Shown: positions 43,432-52,087 of the stretch, piece after piece
Layout of the letters: each line of letters begins with the position of its first letter
How positions within the stretch are numbered: position 1 is the stretch's first letter
NCBI RefSeq assembly: GCF_029392855.1
Contig: NZ_CP113945.1
Span: forward strand, 434,001-498,000
Reading direction: 5' to 3'
Source of the DNA: Lactobacillus sp. ESL0680
GTDB lineage: Bacteria; Bacillota; Bacilli; Lactobacillales; Lactobacillaceae
DNA length: 64,000 nucleotides
Position numbers and translations under genes: made by a program
The notes under the pieces: generated by a model
What the model saw: the letters and a program-made list of their open reading frames with translations, nothing else
The model's database searches: none
Told to the model about the DNA's origin: nothing

Positions 43432-44145
43432 GTGGATGATAATGAATTATTGGTAACAACAAAAAATTTGACTAAAAAATATGGTCAAACTGAAGTAATC
43501 AAGAATTTATCGTTAACAATTCCTAAAAATACAGTTTACGGCCTATTAGGAGCAAATGGTGCGGGAAAATCGACAACGCTTAAAATGATTACCGGAATTG
43601 TCCACCCAACTCAGGGGTGTATTTATTATAAAGGTAAACCATGGCAAAGACAGGACTTGAATGAAATTGGTGCGCTAATTGAAACGCCGCCGTTATATAA
43701 CAACTTAACTGCGTTTGAAAATTTGCTGGTTAGGACAACTTCTTTAGGTTTACCAAAAGAGAGAATTAGTGAGGTATTGGCAATAGTTGACCTAACGAAT
43801 ACAGGTAAGAAAAAGGTTAAGCAGTTTTCTTTGGGGATGAAGCAACGTTTAGGAATTGCTTTGGCATTGATTAATAAACCAAGCTTACTTATTTTGGATG
43901 AGCCAACTAATGGCCTTGATCCTTTGGGAATTGAATCTTTACGTAAGTTAATTCGTTCTCTGCCCAAAAAGGGAGTCACGGTTATTTTTTCGAGTCATAT
44001 TTTAGCTGAAGTTGAGAATGTAGCTGATGAAATTGGAATTATTGCTGCTGGCAAGTTGGGCTATCAAGGGAAAATACCAGATAATACTGAGGAACTAGAA
44101 AAATTGTTTATGACGGTAGTAAGAAAAGGAGCAGTAGATGAGTAG
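43432..44145 (+). CDS. ABC transporter ATP-binding protein, LanF/BcrA type
   Basis: A 237-residue ATPase. Walker A GANGAGKST, signature FSLGMKQRLG and Walker B LLILDEPTNGLDP are intact. In place of the Q-loop it has IGALIETPPLY with E84, the E-loop variant described for LanF proteins of lantibiotic self-immunity transporters. Start is GTG with GGGAGG seven bases upstream. The next permease overlaps by eight bases. With two permeases and a two-component system this is a five-gene peptide-resistance module. Confidence 0.9.
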   Translation: MDDNELLVTTKNLTKKYGQTEVIKNLSLTIPKNTVYGLLGANGAGKSTTLKMITGIVHPTQGCIYYKGKPWQRQDLNEIGALIETPPLYNNLTAFENLLVRTTSLGLPKERISEVLAIVDLTNTGKKKVKQFSLGMKQRLGIALALINKPSLLILDEPTNGLDPLGIESLRKLIRSLPKKGVTVIFSSHILAEVENVADEIGIIAAGKLGYQGKIPDNTEELEKLFMTVVRKGAVDE

Positions 44146-44875
44146 AATACAAAATTTAATTAACGCTGAAACGATTAAAAATCGCCACTCTTTTATTGTT
44201 CTTAGTTTATGGCTATTGCCCTTAGTAACGACAGTTTTAGCAAGCTTTTTACTAGCTGGAAAACAAGTACAGCAAGCAATCTTTAATTGGTGGTATATGG
44301 TTATGTTGCCGATAGAAGTTGCCCTAATTAGTAGTTGTCTGCTTGAAAACGATAAGAAACAAAATTATTTTAATCTTAAATTGACACCGGTTCCAGCCCT
44401 TAAAATTTGTCTTGCCAAAATTATAACGGGCTGTTGCTATCTTTTATTTACTAATATAATTATGATGCTTTTGGTTTTGGGAGTAGGAAGTTTGTTTGGC
44501 AAGCAGTTATTCCCAGAACAAGTATTGCAGGCAACTATCTTGCTGACGGTATGCTTTGCTTGGCAAATTCCACTTGGGCTGCTATTAGAACTCAAATTAC
44601 CAGCAATCCTTACACTAATTATGATGTTTATTGCAAATGTATTTTTTGCTAGTCAAACTTTTGCTGGCAGCAAGACATTGTGGCTGATTCCTTTTGCAAT
44701 TCCGGCCAGACTAATGGCAGCCATTTTGGGTATTAATCCCAATGGTGTTTTGTTAGCCAAAAATAGTTTTCTACATGCAAGGAATGTTATTTTACCAGGT
44801 GTTTTACTTACCATTGCACTATTTGGAATTTTGCTGGTTATACTTGGCCATTACTTTAAAGAAGATAAACTATGA
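44138..44875 (+). CDS. ABC permease, LanE/MutE-like
   Basis: A 245-residue protein with six hydrophobic helices (starting at FIVLSLWLLPLVTTVLASFLL) and no soluble domain, the size and pattern of LanE/EpiE-type lantibiotic immunity permeases. It overlaps the ATPase gene by eight bases and the next permease by four (ATGA), so all three are made in a fixed ratio. It would expel membrane-inserted antimicrobial peptide with its partners. The family call rests on context as much as on sequence. Confidence 0.8.
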   Translation: MSRIQNLINAETIKNRHSFIVLSLWLLPLVTTVLASFLLAGKQVQQAIFNWWYMVMLPIEVALISSCLLENDKKQNYFNLKLTPVPALKICLAKIITGCCYLLFTNIIMMLLVLGVGSLFGKQLFPEQVLQATILLTVCFAWQIPLGLLLELKLPAILTLIMMFIANVFFASQTFAGSKTLWLIPFAIPARLMAAILGINPNGVLLAKNSFLHARNVILPGVLLTIALFGILLVILGHYFKEDKL

Positions 44876-45618
44876 ATTTAATAAATTTGTTTCAAGCTGA
44901 GTTTTTAAAATTGCGCCACACAAATTATTTTGTGATTCATGTTGGACTGACTTTACTAGGAGGAATATTAGGTGCCAGCTATTTCTTGATGACTAAGTAT
45001 CGTTTCACTACTTTTCTAATCAATTATTTCCTAGTAATTGCGCTTAGTTATCCATTTGCCTGTAGTTATGCTTGCTACAGTATTTTTGAACCTGAAATAA
45101 AGAATGGCTGCTTTAATCTCTTGAGTGTAACTAAGCGTTGGCAAATTCTGCTAGTTAAATTGTGTTATCTGTTAATTAGTAGCTTAATTTCTTGCTTTTT
45201 AGCGATTTTTACATTTACTTGTATGGTCAAAATAATGCGCGCTAAAATAATAATTAATGTAAGTTATTTGTTAGGAATGTGTTTATTGCTTTGGGGCAGT
45301 AACTGCTTAGCATATCTTGCCCATAGCTTTTTGGAATTAAAGTTTGGTCATAATGTTAGTTTGATTTGTGCTGCTTTAGAATTTTTGTTAGCAGCATTGT
45401 TATTAACGAATTTAGGTAATCTGATTTGGCCATTTTTTCCTAGTAGTTGGGGTGGACATCTCGTGCGAATTTATACAATGGCATTCTTTAATTTTAGAGT
45501 AGTCTCACTTATTCCAGTAGATTTGGCCGTGTCAATAATTATTTGTCTGACGTCAGCAATGTTAATTTTTATTTTTTGTTGGTTTAATCAGTGGGAAGGA
45601 CGCAGAAATGAAGGTTGA
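44872..45618 (+). CDS. ABC permease, LanG/MutG-like
   Basis: A 248-residue six-helix membrane protein, second permease of the module. It begins MNLINLFQAEFLKLRHTNYF, the charged N-terminal helix preceding TM1 that is common to LanE and LanG proteins, and it has cysteine-rich helices (YPFACSYACYSIFEPE). ATGA overlap with the first permease. The end overlaps the upstream part of the response regulator frame but not its chosen start. Confidence 0.8.
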   Translation: MNLINLFQAEFLKLRHTNYFVIHVGLTLLGGILGASYFLMTKYRFTTFLINYFLVIALSYPFACSYACYSIFEPEIKNGCFNLLSVTKRWQILLVKLCYLLISSLISCFLAIFTFTCMVKIMRAKIIINVSYLLGMCLLLWGSNCLAYLAHSFLELKFGHNVSLICAALEFLLAALLLTNLGNLIWPFFPSSWGGHLVRIYTMAFFNFRVVSLIPVDLAVSIIICLTSAMLIFIFCWFNQWEGRRNEG

Positions 45619-45641
45619 TGATTTATCAAGAGGAGAAGATT

Positions 45642-46325
45642 ATGGCTAAAATTCTTGCCGTTGATGACGATCAAGACCTGCTAGTATTAGTTAAAAGAGC
45701 GTTAACTCGTGAAGGCTATACTGTTGATACTAGGTGCTCAACTAAAGAATTAACTGCTGAAAGTTGTCGCTTTTATCAGTTGATATTAGTTGATGTCATG
45801 ATGCCTGATGAAGATGGTTTTGATTTTTGTCAACGAATAAGACCAGTATATGATGGACCGATTATTTTTCTGACAGCTAAGACTGATGATGCGGCTCTAG
45901 TGCGGGGATTAGGACTTGGCGGTGATGATTATATTAAAAAGCCGTTTAGCTTGGCTGAGCTACGGGCCCGCGTCAATGCTCATTTGCGTCGCGAAAAGCG
46001 GCAGCCACTTCATGCGTATGAACGCTCGGGTGTACTTTTTAATTTGTCAGAAAGAAAAGCGTATGTTCATGGCGAGAGTGTTCCTTTTACTAAAGGAGAA
46101 TTTCAATTGGCAGCTCAGTTAGCAGAACATCCGGGTCAGGTATATACCAAAGAGCAGTTATATGAAACAGTTTTTGGTTTTAATACCGTTAGTGACAATG
46201 CGGCAATTGCTGAACATATCAAAAATATTCGTGCTAAATTAAAAATGTTTTCGTTAGCGCCGATTGTAACTGTCTGGGGAGTGGGCTATAAATGGCAAGA
46301 AGAAGGAGTATCTCCTACTTATTAA
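45642..46325 (+). CDS. OmpR family response regulator
   Basis: A 227-residue regulator. The receiver has the acidic pocket VDDD (residues 7-10), the phosphorylated D51 in LVDVMMPDEDG and the lysine in FLTAKTDD; the C-terminal winged helix (GEFQLAAQLAEHPGQVYTKEQLYETVFG) is of OmpR/PhoB type, close to NisR/SpaR-like regulators. The ATG at 45642 has AGAGGAG upstream; an in-frame ATG at 45615 overlaps the permease end and has no site. It is expected to control the ABC genes in front of it. Confidence 0.92.
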   Translation: MAKILAVDDDQDLLVLVKRALTREGYTVDTRCSTKELTAESCRFYQLILVDVMMPDEDGFDFCQRIRPVYDGPIIFLTAKTDDAALVRGLGLGGDDYIKKPFSLAELRARVNAHLRREKRQPLHAYERSGVLFNLSERKAYVHGESVPFTKGEFQLAAQLAEHPGQVYTKEQLYETVFGFNTVSDNAAIAEHIKNIRAKLKMFSLAPIVTVWGVGYKWQEEGVSPTY

Positions 46326-47650
46326 TTGAATTTTTATTAGTTAATGGGCTAATGATTATTTTCTTAACTTGTATCTGGTTTTTTAGCGCTCAGTATTTTG
46401 GGAATAATGGTGTTATCTACCCAGCTAATTATGATGAGCAGAAGGTTCAGCAATTTGTTAAAAACCAGCGTCATGAGCGAGTGTTTAATGCTGACGAAGT
46501 ACCTGACAATGTAAGTTATGCTTTATTCAATCAGCAACATCATATCTTGAAGACTAACGCAACGCAAACTGACCAGCAAAAAATGCGGCAGTACTTACAT
46601 TATCCTGAACAGTCCAATTATGGTTACCAACTAGTACGTTATCCAGATAAATCAGTTGTAGTACTCCATTATAATTATCTAACTCGGTATGTTAATCCAG
46701 TTTTGCAAAAGATTTTGCCGCCGTATGAATATTTTTCTTTGGGAATATTATTGTTCTTAATTTTGTTTTGCTTGGTTGCGACGACTATTTTATTAAGAAA
46801 TAAGATAGTTAAGTCAGTTAATCTATTTCATCAAGTTGGCGAAGAGATTGCGCAGCGCAATTTGGATTTTGAAATACCACAATCTAATATTAAAGAATTT
46901 GAACATGCTTTGAATGCAATGGCCAAAATGCAATCAGCTTTAAAAGAGTCATTGACAAGCAAATGGGCACAGGAACAAAGTCAGCAGCAGGAAATTTCGG
47001 CTCTTAGTCATGATTTAAAAACCCCACTCACCATTATTCATGGTAATAGTGAATTGTTGCTCGAAGATGACAACTTGACTCAGCAGCAGCGAGAAGATTT
47101 GCAAAGTATCATGCGTAATACTATTCAGGCTGACGAATATTTGGATTCACTCAGAGCAGCAACTAATGGCGATGTTGAGCAGGCAAAAAATATTAATCTT
47201 AATATTTTGCAGAGTGTGATTATTCAGCGTGCGCAAGAATTAGTCCATCCTAAAAAAATCAAGTTGATAATGACTGGTACAATGACAGGGAACGCTTATT
47301 TACAAAAAAATCATGTTATTAGAGCAATAATTAATGTCATTGAAAATGCAGTTACCTTTACGCCCGCAAAAGGAAAAATTAAGTTAACTTTTAAAAACCA
47401 GCCAAAGCAGGTACAAATTGGTATTTATGACCAAGGCCCAGGTTTTTCTAAAAGTGCTTTGATGAATGCAACTAAGCGTTTTTGGAAGGAAGATCAAGCA
47501 CGTAAAATGAATGGTCACAGTGGCTTGGGACTGTGGTTTGCCAATGATGTTGTTAGTAGAAATACGGGACAATTAATTATCAAAAATGGTCCTAGTGGTG
47601 GCATTGTTTTACTAAATTTAGCAAAAATTACCAATAAAGATGAAAATTAA
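46292..47650 (+). CDS. Sensor histidine kinase (peptide-sensing type)
   Basis: A 452-residue membrane kinase with two helices (about residues 12-35 and 146-170) bordering an extracellular domain of some 110 residues, a HAMP-like linker, the H-box SHDLKTPLTIIHGN, N-box NVIENAVTF, and GHSGLGLWFAND (G2). The extracellular domain, larger than in BceS-type sensors, could detect a peptide directly, as NisK/SpaK do. It overlaps the regulator gene by 34 bases. A terminator follows within the stop region, ending the module. Confidence 0.9.
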   Translation: MARRRSISYLLIEFLLVNGLMIIFLTCIWFFSAQYFGNNGVIYPANYDEQKVQQFVKNQRHERVFNADEVPDNVSYALFNQQHHILKTNATQTDQQKMRQYLHYPEQSNYGYQLVRYPDKSVVVLHYNYLTRYVNPVLQKILPPYEYFSLGILLFLILFCLVATTILLRNKIVKSVNLFHQVGEEIAQRNLDFEIPQSNIKEFEHALNAMAKMQSALKESLTSKWAQEQSQQQEISALSHDLKTPLTIIHGNSELLLEDDNLTQQQREDLQSIMRNTIQADEYLDSLRAATNGDVEQAKNINLNILQSVIIQRAQELVHPKKIKLIMTGTMTGNAYLQKNHVIRAIINVIENAVTFTPAKGKIKLTFKNQPKQVQIGIYDQGPGFSKSALMNATKRFWKEDQARKMNGHSGLGLWFANDVVSRNTGQLIIKNGPSGGIVLLNLAKITNKDEN

Positions 47651-47686
47651 AAGGAGTTCATGTCAGTCTGATATGAACTCCTTTTG
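47649..47686. terminator. Bidirectional terminator
   Basis: AAAAGGAGTTCAT and ATGAACTCCTTTT form a perfect 13-bp stem between the kinase gene and the convergent lactonase gene. Confidence 0.88.
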
Positions 47687-47700
47687 CTTATTAAGATTAA

Positions 47701-48726
47701 TTATTCAAATAAGACACAAGTACCTTCTGGTACGGCAATGTCTTTTTGAATTGGGGTTAGACAACCGTTCTCAGCGTCACGAGTATAGAGTGTCGCATTA
47801 TCCGTATTTTGGTTGGCGACCACCACGTATTGTTCATTTTCGTCCCAGTTAAAGTCACGTGGGAACTCACCGAACGTGGAAACTCGTTGGGTCAATTGCA
47901 AAGTATGGTCAGGCTTAATACCAAAGACAGTAATTGAATTATGACCACGGTTAGAAACATAAAGATACTTGCCATCATTGCTCATTCGAATTGCTGCTGC
48001 ACCGTTATGTTCAGTGTAGTCTTCAGGAATGGTCGAATAAGTTGCAATATTTTCAAACGTCCAGTTATCTTCGTCGAACTTCACAACATTAACTTTGCTG
48101 GATAATTCACCGGCAACGTAGAAGTACTTGCCATCGGGACTGAAAACAATGTGGCGACTGCCAAATCCCGGTTCATTTTGGTAACTTGCTAGGTGTGCTA
48201 ATTTTTGGTTGTTAAAACTGTAAAAGTCAATACAATCATTACCTAAGTCACAACTAACTAAATTGCCATTAGGCGTTTCGTCAAAGAAGTGGGGGTGCGG
48301 GCCGTCGACTTGTTCAGGTTGTGGTCCCAATGTGTCAGCCGTATGGGTGACTGAATCCAGCAAGGTTAATTTGCCGTCTGCAGTATAAGAAAAGACTGCC
48401 AATTGAGTTGTGTGATAATTGGCTGTATAGAGCAGTTTTTGCTCTTTATTGATGCCAATATAGGCAGGAGATGAGCCAGCTATTAAATAAGAATCAGTTT
48501 CTTGGTATGCACCATTAATTAATTTGTAGGCACTAATTCCGCCTTTGTCACCTGCATTGTTAATCGTAAAAATCAGGTCATGATCTTGGACAAAATAAGT
48601 TGGTCCACCAACTTTAATGATTTCCTTTGCCTGACCTATTTTAGCTGTAGAATCCGTGATTTCAAGCGGTAATTCGTAAATTCCGGTGGCTGTGTTTTTA
48701 GTGTAGCCGCCAATTAATAGCCTCAT
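47701..48726 (-). CDS. Lactonase family protein (6-phosphogluconolactonase-like beta-propeller)
   Basis: A 341-residue seven-bladed propeller enzyme of the Lactonase family (YbhE/Pgl type). Repeated blade patterns are visible (FSPDGKYFYVAGE, SNDGKYLYVSNRG, DENEQYVVVANQN) and the putative catalytic region DGPHPHFFDETPNG is present. In the phosphoketolase or pentose phosphate route such enzymes open 6-phosphogluconolactone. AGGTTAAAAA serves as ribosome binding site. It is divergent from the P-type ATPase, with a dyad in the shared promoter region. Confidence 0.88.
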   Translation of the reverse strand: MRLLIGGYTKNTATGIYELPLEITDSTAKIGQAKEIIKVGGPTYFVQDHDLIFTINNAGDKGGISAYKLINGAYQETDSYLIAGSSPAYIGINKEQKLLYTANYHTTQLAVFSYTADGKLTLLDSVTHTADTLGPQPEQVDGPHPHFFDETPNGNLVSCDLGNDCIDFYSFNNQKLAHLASYQNEPGFGSRHIVFSPDGKYFYVAGELSSKVNVVKFDEDNWTFENIATYSTIPEDYTEHNGAAAIRMSNDGKYLYVSNRGHNSITVFGIKPDHTLQLTQRVSTFGEFPRDFNWDENEQYVVVANQNTDNATLYTRDAENGCLTPIQKDIAVPEGTCVLFE

Positions 48727-48772
48727 TTTTTAACCTCCAGTTAAATTTTGTAATATAATTACTCTTAATAAG

Positions 48773-48791
48773 TATAGCACGAAGTGTTATA
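48773..48791. promoter_or_regulatory. Inverted repeat in the lactonase/ATPase divergent promoter
   Basis: TATAGCAC-GAA-GTGTTATA is an 8-bp dyad with one mismatch. On the minus strand it overlaps an extended -10 (TGCTATACT) for the lactonase gene. A candidate operator. Confidence 0.4.
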
Positions 48792-48852
48792 TTTAAATTT
48801 GAGTAGTTAGCTTTATTAAAAGCAGAAAATTTTAGTTAAGAAGGTACCGTTA

Positions 48853-51618
48853 ATGGACGAAAATAAAATTCGTGAACTTTATGCAAAAAATGACGTTGCA
48901 GAAGTTTTTACCAATTTAAATTCTTCATCTGATGGTCTAAGTTCACAAGAAGCTGCCAAAAGACTGCAAAAATATGGTCCTAATGAGATTAAAAAATCCC
49001 AAGAAGAATCACAATGGAAAGTATTTTTTAAAAACTTTATCAGTATGATGGCAATTTTGTTGTGGATTTCAGGTGCAATTGCAATGTTCAGCGGCACACT
49101 TGAGCTGGGAATTGCAATTTGGATGGTGAATATTATCAACGGCTTGTTTAGTTACTGGCAAGAACGTGCGGCTAAACGGGCAACAGATGCGTTAAATAAT
49201 ATGCTGCCGACTTATGTGCAGGTCATTCGTGATGGCAAAAAGGTGCAGATCGATTCTAAGGAATTAGTTCCAGGTGATGTGTTTGTTCTGCAGGCTGGAA
49301 ATGCCATTCCTGCTGATGCGCGGCTAATCTCGGCTAGTTCAATGCAGGTCGATCAGAGTGCCTTAAATGGTGAGTCAGTGCCAGAATCAAAGACAACGAA
49401 GTATGATCCTGGTGAAGGCAGTTATGCCGAAACTAACTTGGTTTATTCTGGGACGACAGTCGGTGCCGGAACAGCACGGGCAATTGCCTTTGCGACGGGG
49501 ATGAATACCGAGTTCGGTCGGATTGCGCAATTGACGCAAAAGCAGGATGAGGTTGATAGTCCGTTAACGCAGGAACTTAACCGCTTGACTAAGCAATTAT
49601 CAATTATTGCGGTTTCAATTGGGGTCTTGTTCTTAATTGCCGCGATTTTCTTTGTTAAGTATCCGTTTGCCAAGGCCTTTATCTTTGCGCTAGGGATGAT
49701 TGTTGCCTTTATCCCAGAAGGGTTATTGCCAACAGTTACCTTGAGTTTGGCGCAAGGTGTTCGCCGAATGGCGAAAAAGCACGCCTTGGTCAAAGAACTA
49801 AACTCAGTTGAAACCTTGGGTGAGACGACCGTTATTTGTTCGGATAAGACGGGAACGTTAACGCAGAACCAAATGACAATTCACTACATTTGGACTTTGA
49901 AAAATGAATACAAAGTTACGGGTAATGGGTATGTTAACAATGGTCAAGTTGAATTAAACGGTAAGCAATTGTGGTATGAAGAAAATCCGGACTTACACAA
50001 GTTAATCCAGATTGCTTCTCTTGATAACGATACCGCGGTGCAGCCAAGCAAGGTTAAGGGCGGCAAGCCGAAGATTTTAGGTACGCCAACTGAAGCTTCA
50101 TTAATCATTATGGCGCAGAAAGCGGGCTTTGACCGGCAAAAAGTGCTGGTGAAATACCCAAGAATGCGGGAATTACCGTTTGATTCTGATAGAAAACGGA
50201 TGTCGACTATTCACCGCTGGAACGATCAGCAATATATAATTTTCACTAAAGGTTCCTTTAGTGATGTGATTAAGCAGTGTGACCAAGTTCAAGTTGATGG
50301 TCAAGTAAGGTCAATAACCCAAGATGATATTGATCGGGCTAATAAGAATAATGCCCAATATGCCGCTCAAGGATTACGAAGCATGGCGATGGCTTACCGG
50401 ATTGTTGACCGTGATGATACCGATATTTCTAAGTTGACTATCGCTGACGCTGAAACGCATTTGGTCTTTGTTGGACTGACAACAATGAGTGATCCGCCAC
50501 GGCCAGAGATTTATAATGCTGTTAAACGGTGCCACGAAGCTAAGATTAAGATTATCATGGTTACTGGTGACTCCAAGTTAACGGCTAAGTCGGTGGCAGT
50601 TCAGATTGGACTAACTTCTGATAAGGCGCGCGTTATTTCTGGAACAGAACTTGAAGAAATGAGCGATAACGACTTACGTGAAGCTTTGAAGGGTGAAGTT
50701 ATTTTTGCCCGGGTTGCTCCTGAACAAAAGTACAAGGTTGTTAAGACTTTGCAAGAAAATGGCGAAATTGTCGCCTCAACTGGTGACGGTGTTAATGATG
50801 CGCCAGCTTTGAAGCAAGCTGATATCGGGATTGCAATGGGGATGACCGGTACGGACGTTGCTAAAGACGCCGCTAATATCATCTTGACCGATGACAACTT
50901 CGCTTCAATTGTTGCTGCAATTGAAGAAGGGCGTGCCGTTTACAGTAATATTCGGAAGTTCTTAACATATATTTTGACTTCTAATGTTCCTGAAGCCTTT
51001 CCGTCAATTTTGTTCCTGTTCTCTGGTGGTCTGATACCATTGCCAATGACAGTTATGCAGATTTTAACGGTTGACTTAGGTACGGATATGCTGCCGGCAT
51101 TAGGGCTTGGCGGCGAAGCTGTTGACCCAGACGTGATGAAGCAGGCACCAAGAAAGCGTAGTGAACACTTGCTTAACCGCAGCGTTATCCTTCATGCGTT
51201 CTTATGGTATGGTCTGATTTCAAGTATTATTTCGATTGGTGCCTACTTCTTTGTCAATGCGCAAAATGGCTGGCCGCAGGCTGCCTTAGCTTCCAGTGGT
51301 TCTGTTTATATGCGGGCAACGACAATGGTATTAGGTGCTATTGTCTTTACTCAGGTTGCTAATGTTTTGAACTGTCGGACCAACAAGGTTTCGATTTTCA
51401 AGAAAGGCCTGTTCAGCAACCACAACATTTGGTATGGGATTATCTTTGAAATCCTGCTCTTCCTTGTGTTGACAGTAACTCCAGGACTACAACAATTATT
51501 CAACACAACGAGATTATTGCCAACAGATTGGTTATTCCTCTTCTGTCTGCCAATTCCGCTGGTATTGATTGATGAATTACGAAAATGGCTCTTTTTCCAC
51601 AAAAAAGTCAAAGAGTAA
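48853..51618 (+). CDS. P-type cation-transporting ATPase, P2 (Na+/K+-like) type
   Basis: A 921-residue pump with the phosphorylated aspartate D331 in SDKTGTLT, the TGES-equivalent NGES, the nucleotide region FTKGS, MVTGDSKLT and GDGVNDAPALKQADIGIAMG. TM4 reads PEGLLPTVTLSLAQG, which resembles Na,K-ATPase (PEGLLATVT) more than SERCA (PEGLPAVV). Ten helices fit the length. It may export Na+ or exchange K+; the ion is not settled by sequence alone. AAGGTACC precedes the ATG. A terminator follows. Confidence 0.9.
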   Translation: MDENKIRELYAKNDVAEVFTNLNSSSDGLSSQEAAKRLQKYGPNEIKKSQEESQWKVFFKNFISMMAILLWISGAIAMFSGTLELGIAIWMVNIINGLFSYWQERAAKRATDALNNMLPTYVQVIRDGKKVQIDSKELVPGDVFVLQAGNAIPADARLISASSMQVDQSALNGESVPESKTTKYDPGEGSYAETNLVYSGTTVGAGTARAIAFATGMNTEFGRIAQLTQKQDEVDSPLTQELNRLTKQLSIIAVSIGVLFLIAAIFFVKYPFAKAFIFALGMIVAFIPEGLLPTVTLSLAQGVRRMAKKHALVKELNSVETLGETTVICSDKTGTLTQNQMTIHYIWTLKNEYKVTGNGYVNNGQVELNGKQLWYEENPDLHKLIQIASLDNDTAVQPSKVKGGKPKILGTPTEASLIIMAQKAGFDRQKVLVKYPRMRELPFDSDRKRMSTIHRWNDQQYIIFTKGSFSDVIKQCDQVQVDGQVRSITQDDIDRANKNNAQYAAQGLRSMAMAYRIVDRDDTDISKLTIADAETHLVFVGLTTMSDPPRPEIYNAVKRCHEAKIKIIMVTGDSKLTAKSVAVQIGLTSDKARVISGTELEEMSDNDLREALKGEVIFARVAPEQKYKVVKTLQENGEIVASTGDGVNDAPALKQADIGIAMGMTGTDVAKDAANIILTDDNFASIVAAIEEGRAVYSNIRKFLTYILTSNVPEAFPSILFLFSGGLIPLPMTVMQILTVDLGTDMLPALGLGGEAVDPDVMKQAPRKRSEHLLNRSVILHAFLWYGLISSIISIGAYFFVNAQNGWPQAALASSGSVYMRATTMVLGAIVFTQVANVLNCRTNKVSIFKKGLFSNHNIWYGIIFEILLFLVLTVTPGLQQLFNTTRLLPTDWLFLFCLPIPLVLIDELRKWLFFHKKVKE

Positions 51619-51626
51619 AAACAAAA

Positions 51627-51657
51627 AACCGCTTATATATTAGGTAAGCGGCTTTTT
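51627..51657 (+). terminator. Terminator of the P-type ATPase gene
   Basis: AACCGCTTA pairs with TAAGCGGC-TTTT, ending in TTTTTATT. Confidence 0.8.
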
Positions 51658-51693
51658 ATTATGCTAAAATTAGTCATTAGGGAGCATTAAAAA

Positions 51694-52074
51694 ATGAAAT
51701 GGATATCTACAATAACGCAAATTGGTCAGCAGGCAATTAAGCCTGAAGATATGATGGTTATTTTATTTGGTGAAAATGTTACTAAAGGCTTAGTAGATGT
51801 ATCGGTTCTGCAAAAGTTTAGTTCACAGACACCTGCTAGCACGTTTGTTTTTAAAAAAGGTGATACAATCACAATTGATGGTCAAACCTATGTTGCCGCT
51901 TTTGTCGGGAGTATGGTTGAAAGTAATATGCGGGTTTTGGGACATGCAACTTTATTTTTTGACCAGAAGAAACTTCAAAATCCGCTAGCCAATGGTATTT
52001 ATCTTGAATTGGGCACTAAGCAAACGCTGCCGGAATTCAGGGTAGATGATGACATTGTTTATGAACACAGATAA
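51694..52074 (+). CDS. PTS glucitol/sorbitol-type EIIA, without partner components
   Basis: A 126-residue protein of the GutA/SrlB EIIA fold: an N-terminal beta unit (ISTITQIGQQA), MMVILFGENVT, and the late strand GHATLFFDQKKL that matches the family's GHCTLVFDG. No EIIB, EIIC or dehydrogenase gene for glucitol lies nearby, so it may be a regulatory or remnant EIIA. The next gene starts 13 bases later, which suggests cotranscription with the AI-2E family transporter. The ribosome binding site AGGGAG is close to the ATG. Confidence 0.8.
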   Translation: MKWISTITQIGQQAIKPEDMMVILFGENVTKGLVDVSVLQKFSSQTPASTFVFKKGDTITIDGQTYVAAFVGSMVESNMRVLGHATLFFDQKKLQNPLANGIYLELGTKQTLPEFRVDDDIVYEHR

Positions 52075-52087
52075 TTAGGATGGTTTA

